Shown: piece by piece, positions 4,760 through 5,851 of the stretch
How positions within the stretch are numbered: the stretch's first letter is position 1
Layout of the letters: every line of letters starts with the position of its first letter
From: Candidatus Doudnabacteria bacterium
GTDB taxonomy: Bacteria > Patescibacteriota > Doudnabacteria > UBA920
Assembly (NCBI GenBank): GCA_023245915.1
Contig: JAHFJK010000071.1
Span: 1-5,851 of the forward strand
DNA length: 5,851 nucleotides
Reading direction: 5' to 3'
Position numbers and translations under genes: made by a program
Notes under the pieces: model-generated
What the model was told of the DNA's origin: nothing
The model's database searches: none
What the model saw: the letters and a program-made list of their open reading frames with translations, nothing else

Positions 4760-4769
4760 TGAAAGCAAA

Positions 4770-5807
4770 ATGAAGTCAAAACCATCATCAAAAAAAATCC
4801 GCATCGCCTTAAACGGCTTAGGCAGGATTGGCAGGATATTTTTAAGGATTGCTTACAACAACCCGCATTTTGAAATAGTGGCGGCGCACAGCCGGGGCGA
4901 AGCCGGTTTGTATGCGCATTTGCTAAAGTACGATTCCACATACGGCACCTGGCAAAAAAACATTAACGCAAAAAAGAACAGGCTAATTATAGACAAAGTC
5001 GAGATACCATATTTGCAGGCCAAAGAAGGCCATTTGCCCTGGAAAAAAATTGGCGTGGATTTTGTGCTGGACGCCACCGGGAAATTTACCAAACGCGCGG
5101 ACGCGCAAAAGCATTTGGATGCCGGCGCGGGTTTTGTTATGGCCAGCGCGCCTATGGATGACGCGGATAAAACCTTTGTCTATGGCGCCAACCACAAAAA
5201 ATTTAACCCCAAGCTCCACAAAATTATTTCCGGCGGCTCCTGCACTACCATTTGTTCAACACTCACTATGAAAGTTTTGCAGGAAAGTTTTGGCGTCAAA
5301 CAGGCTTATATTAACACCGTGCACGCGGTGACCAACGACCAGCAGCTTTTGGACTCCTCGCATAAGGACGTGCGCAGGGCGCGTTCGGCCACGGAGTCCA
5401 TAATTCCCACGTCCACCGGCGTTTCCAAAACTATTGTTAAGCTCTATCCAGAGCTTTTGGGCAAAGTTTCAGCTTTGGCATTACGCGTGCCGGTGGTGAA
5501 TCCTTCATTGGTCGTGCTCACCGCCCAGCTTAAAAAAAACACCACAACTCAAGCTGTGGCAAAAACTTTTACCAAAGTTGCGGAAGGAGAGCTGAAAAAT
5601 CATCTTTCTATTTCCAACCTGCCTTTGGTTTCAATTGATTTTAGAGGCAACCCGCACGGCGCAGTCGTAGATTTGTATTCCACCGAGGTAGTTGACGGCA
5701 ATTTGGTTAACGTTTTGGCCTGGTATGACAATGAATGGGGCTACGTGCAGCAAATGGTGTATTTGCTGGCATATTTGGCAAAGCGAATTAGGCAAACTAA
5801 AGGTTAG
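4770..5807 (+). CDS. gap: glyceraldehyde-3-phosphate dehydrogenase, probably NADP-preferring
   Basis: This 345-residue protein is a full-length type I GAPDH. NGLGRIGR (15-22) is the dinucleotide loop, SGGSCTTIC (154-162) holds the catalytic C158, TVHAVTNDQ (183-191) the base H185, RRARSATESIIPTSTG (202-217) the phosphate-binding loop, RVP (239-241) a substrate arginine, and WYDNEWGY (318-325) the C-terminal signature. It interconverts glyceraldehyde-3-phosphate and 1,3-bisphosphoglycerate in central carbon metabolism. Usual SNASCTTNC is changed to SGGSCTTIC around an intact cysteine. The acidic residue that normally selects NAD, after strand 2, is replaced in AAHSRGE (38-44), and the usual Leu-Pro at positions 187-188 of the standard numbering is Ser-Ser (DSSHKD), as in NADP-using chloroplast enzymes (DASH). 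I therefore infer NADP use. The ATG has no clear Shine-Dalgarno site and lies ten bases after a repeat; transcription may come from the fusion gene. Confidence 0.95.
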   Translation: MKSKPSSKKIRIALNGLGRIGRIFLRIAYNNPHFEIVAAHSRGEAGLYAHLLKYDSTYGTWQKNINAKKNRLIIDKVEIPYLQAKEGHLPWKKIGVDFVLDATGKFTKRADAQKHLDAGAGFVMASAPMDDADKTFVYGANHKKFNPKLHKIISGGSCTTICSTLTMKVLQESFGVKQAYINTVHAVTNDQQLLDSSHKDVRRARSATESIIPTSTGVSKTIVKLYPELLGKVSALALRVPVVNPSLVVLTAQLKKNTTTQAVAKTFTKVAEGELKNHLSISNLPLVSIDFRGNPHGAVVDLYSTEVVDGNLVNVLAWYDNEWGYVQQMVYLLAYLAKRIRQTKG

Positions 5808-5830
5808 CGGAGAATTTTTAAAATTTGGGA

Positions 5831-5851
5831 ATGGATTTTACCATTACTGGA
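5831..5851 (+). CDS. possible start of a further gene, cut by the window end
   Basis: An ATG at 5831 opens a frame reading MDFTITG to the end of the window, 23 bases after the GAPDH stop and after an in-frame TAA at 5819-5821. TGGGA directly before it is too close to be a good Shine-Dalgarno site. Seven codons cannot identify a product. I include it only because an on-strand gene is expected at this spacing. Confidence 0.25.

Noticed and set aside
2240..4769. A toxin-antitoxin pair based on the ribbon-helix-helix domain
   Set aside because: The domain is fused to a nucleotidyltransferase of sugar type and no small toxin gene adjoins it.
4759..4772. ATG at 4759 as the GAPDH start
   Set aside because: It is out of frame and meets TGA after four codons; the ATG at 4770 gives the correct GAPDH N-terminus.
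5050..5271. Plus-strand open frame of 73 codons inside the GAPDH gene
   Set aside because: It is an alternative frame of conserved GAPDH sequence with no start signal or domain.

Overview
The window reads as ordinary chromosome from a small-genome, lysine-rich, moderately AT-rich bacterium. I infer Candidate Phyla Radiation/Patescibacteria (Parcubacteria-like), because genes are tightly packed on one strand, most lack a clear Shine-Dalgarno site, and almost every gap holds a short palindromic repeat of a type I associate with those genomes. This placement is inference; no marker gene proves it. No tRNA, rRNA, CRISPR array, transposase or phage gene is visible. All genes are on the + strand.

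Left block (1-2072): the C-terminal part of a YvcK/CofD-like protein (the gluconeogenesis-factor family that binds UDP-GlcNAc), a 110-residue GNAT acetyltransferase, and a GlmU-type uridyltransferase without the usual acetyltransferase domain. It closes with a clear intrinsic terminator at 2047-2072. The gaps carry a CTGAT-iterated tract and a 109-bp palindrome of twelve CGAAT/ATTCG units that fills the space between the GNAT and GlmU genes.

Middle block (2075-3583): a promoter overlapped by three GTATGA units at exact 10-bp spacing, a folded leader with two mutually exclusive pairings, and a 411-residue PLP-dependent aminotransferase with a good Shine-Dalgarno site. Its amino-acid use differs from its neighbours, which suggests transfer. 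After it come a hairpin region and a perfect 19-bp palindrome, again built on GTATGA/TCATAC.

Right block (3584-5851): two GGAATGACA-type repeats, then a fusion of an N-terminal ribbon-helix-helix DNA-binding domain with a sugar-nucleotidyltransferase domain whose GxGTR loop has been replaced. That gene also carries an in-frame palindromic repeat. A 117-bp TGTCATTGCGAG-type element follows, then a glyceraldehyde-3-phosphate dehydrogenase whose cofactor-site residues point to NADP, and possibly the first codons of another gene.

Most interesting reading: the fusion protein looks like a sugar-nucleotide-sensing (or bifunctional) transcription regulator. Its DNA-reading strand (RLTITL) matches that of NikR, and the GTATGA/TCATAC boxes before its own gene and at the aminotransferase promoter are the NikR half-site sequence. 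Both sets of boxes overlap predicted -10 elements, so autoregulation and control of the aminotransferase are a testable inference. The metabolic theme (UDP-GlcNAc synthesis and sensing, sugar nucleotides, triose phosphate) fits control of gluconeogenic or cell-envelope carbon flow.
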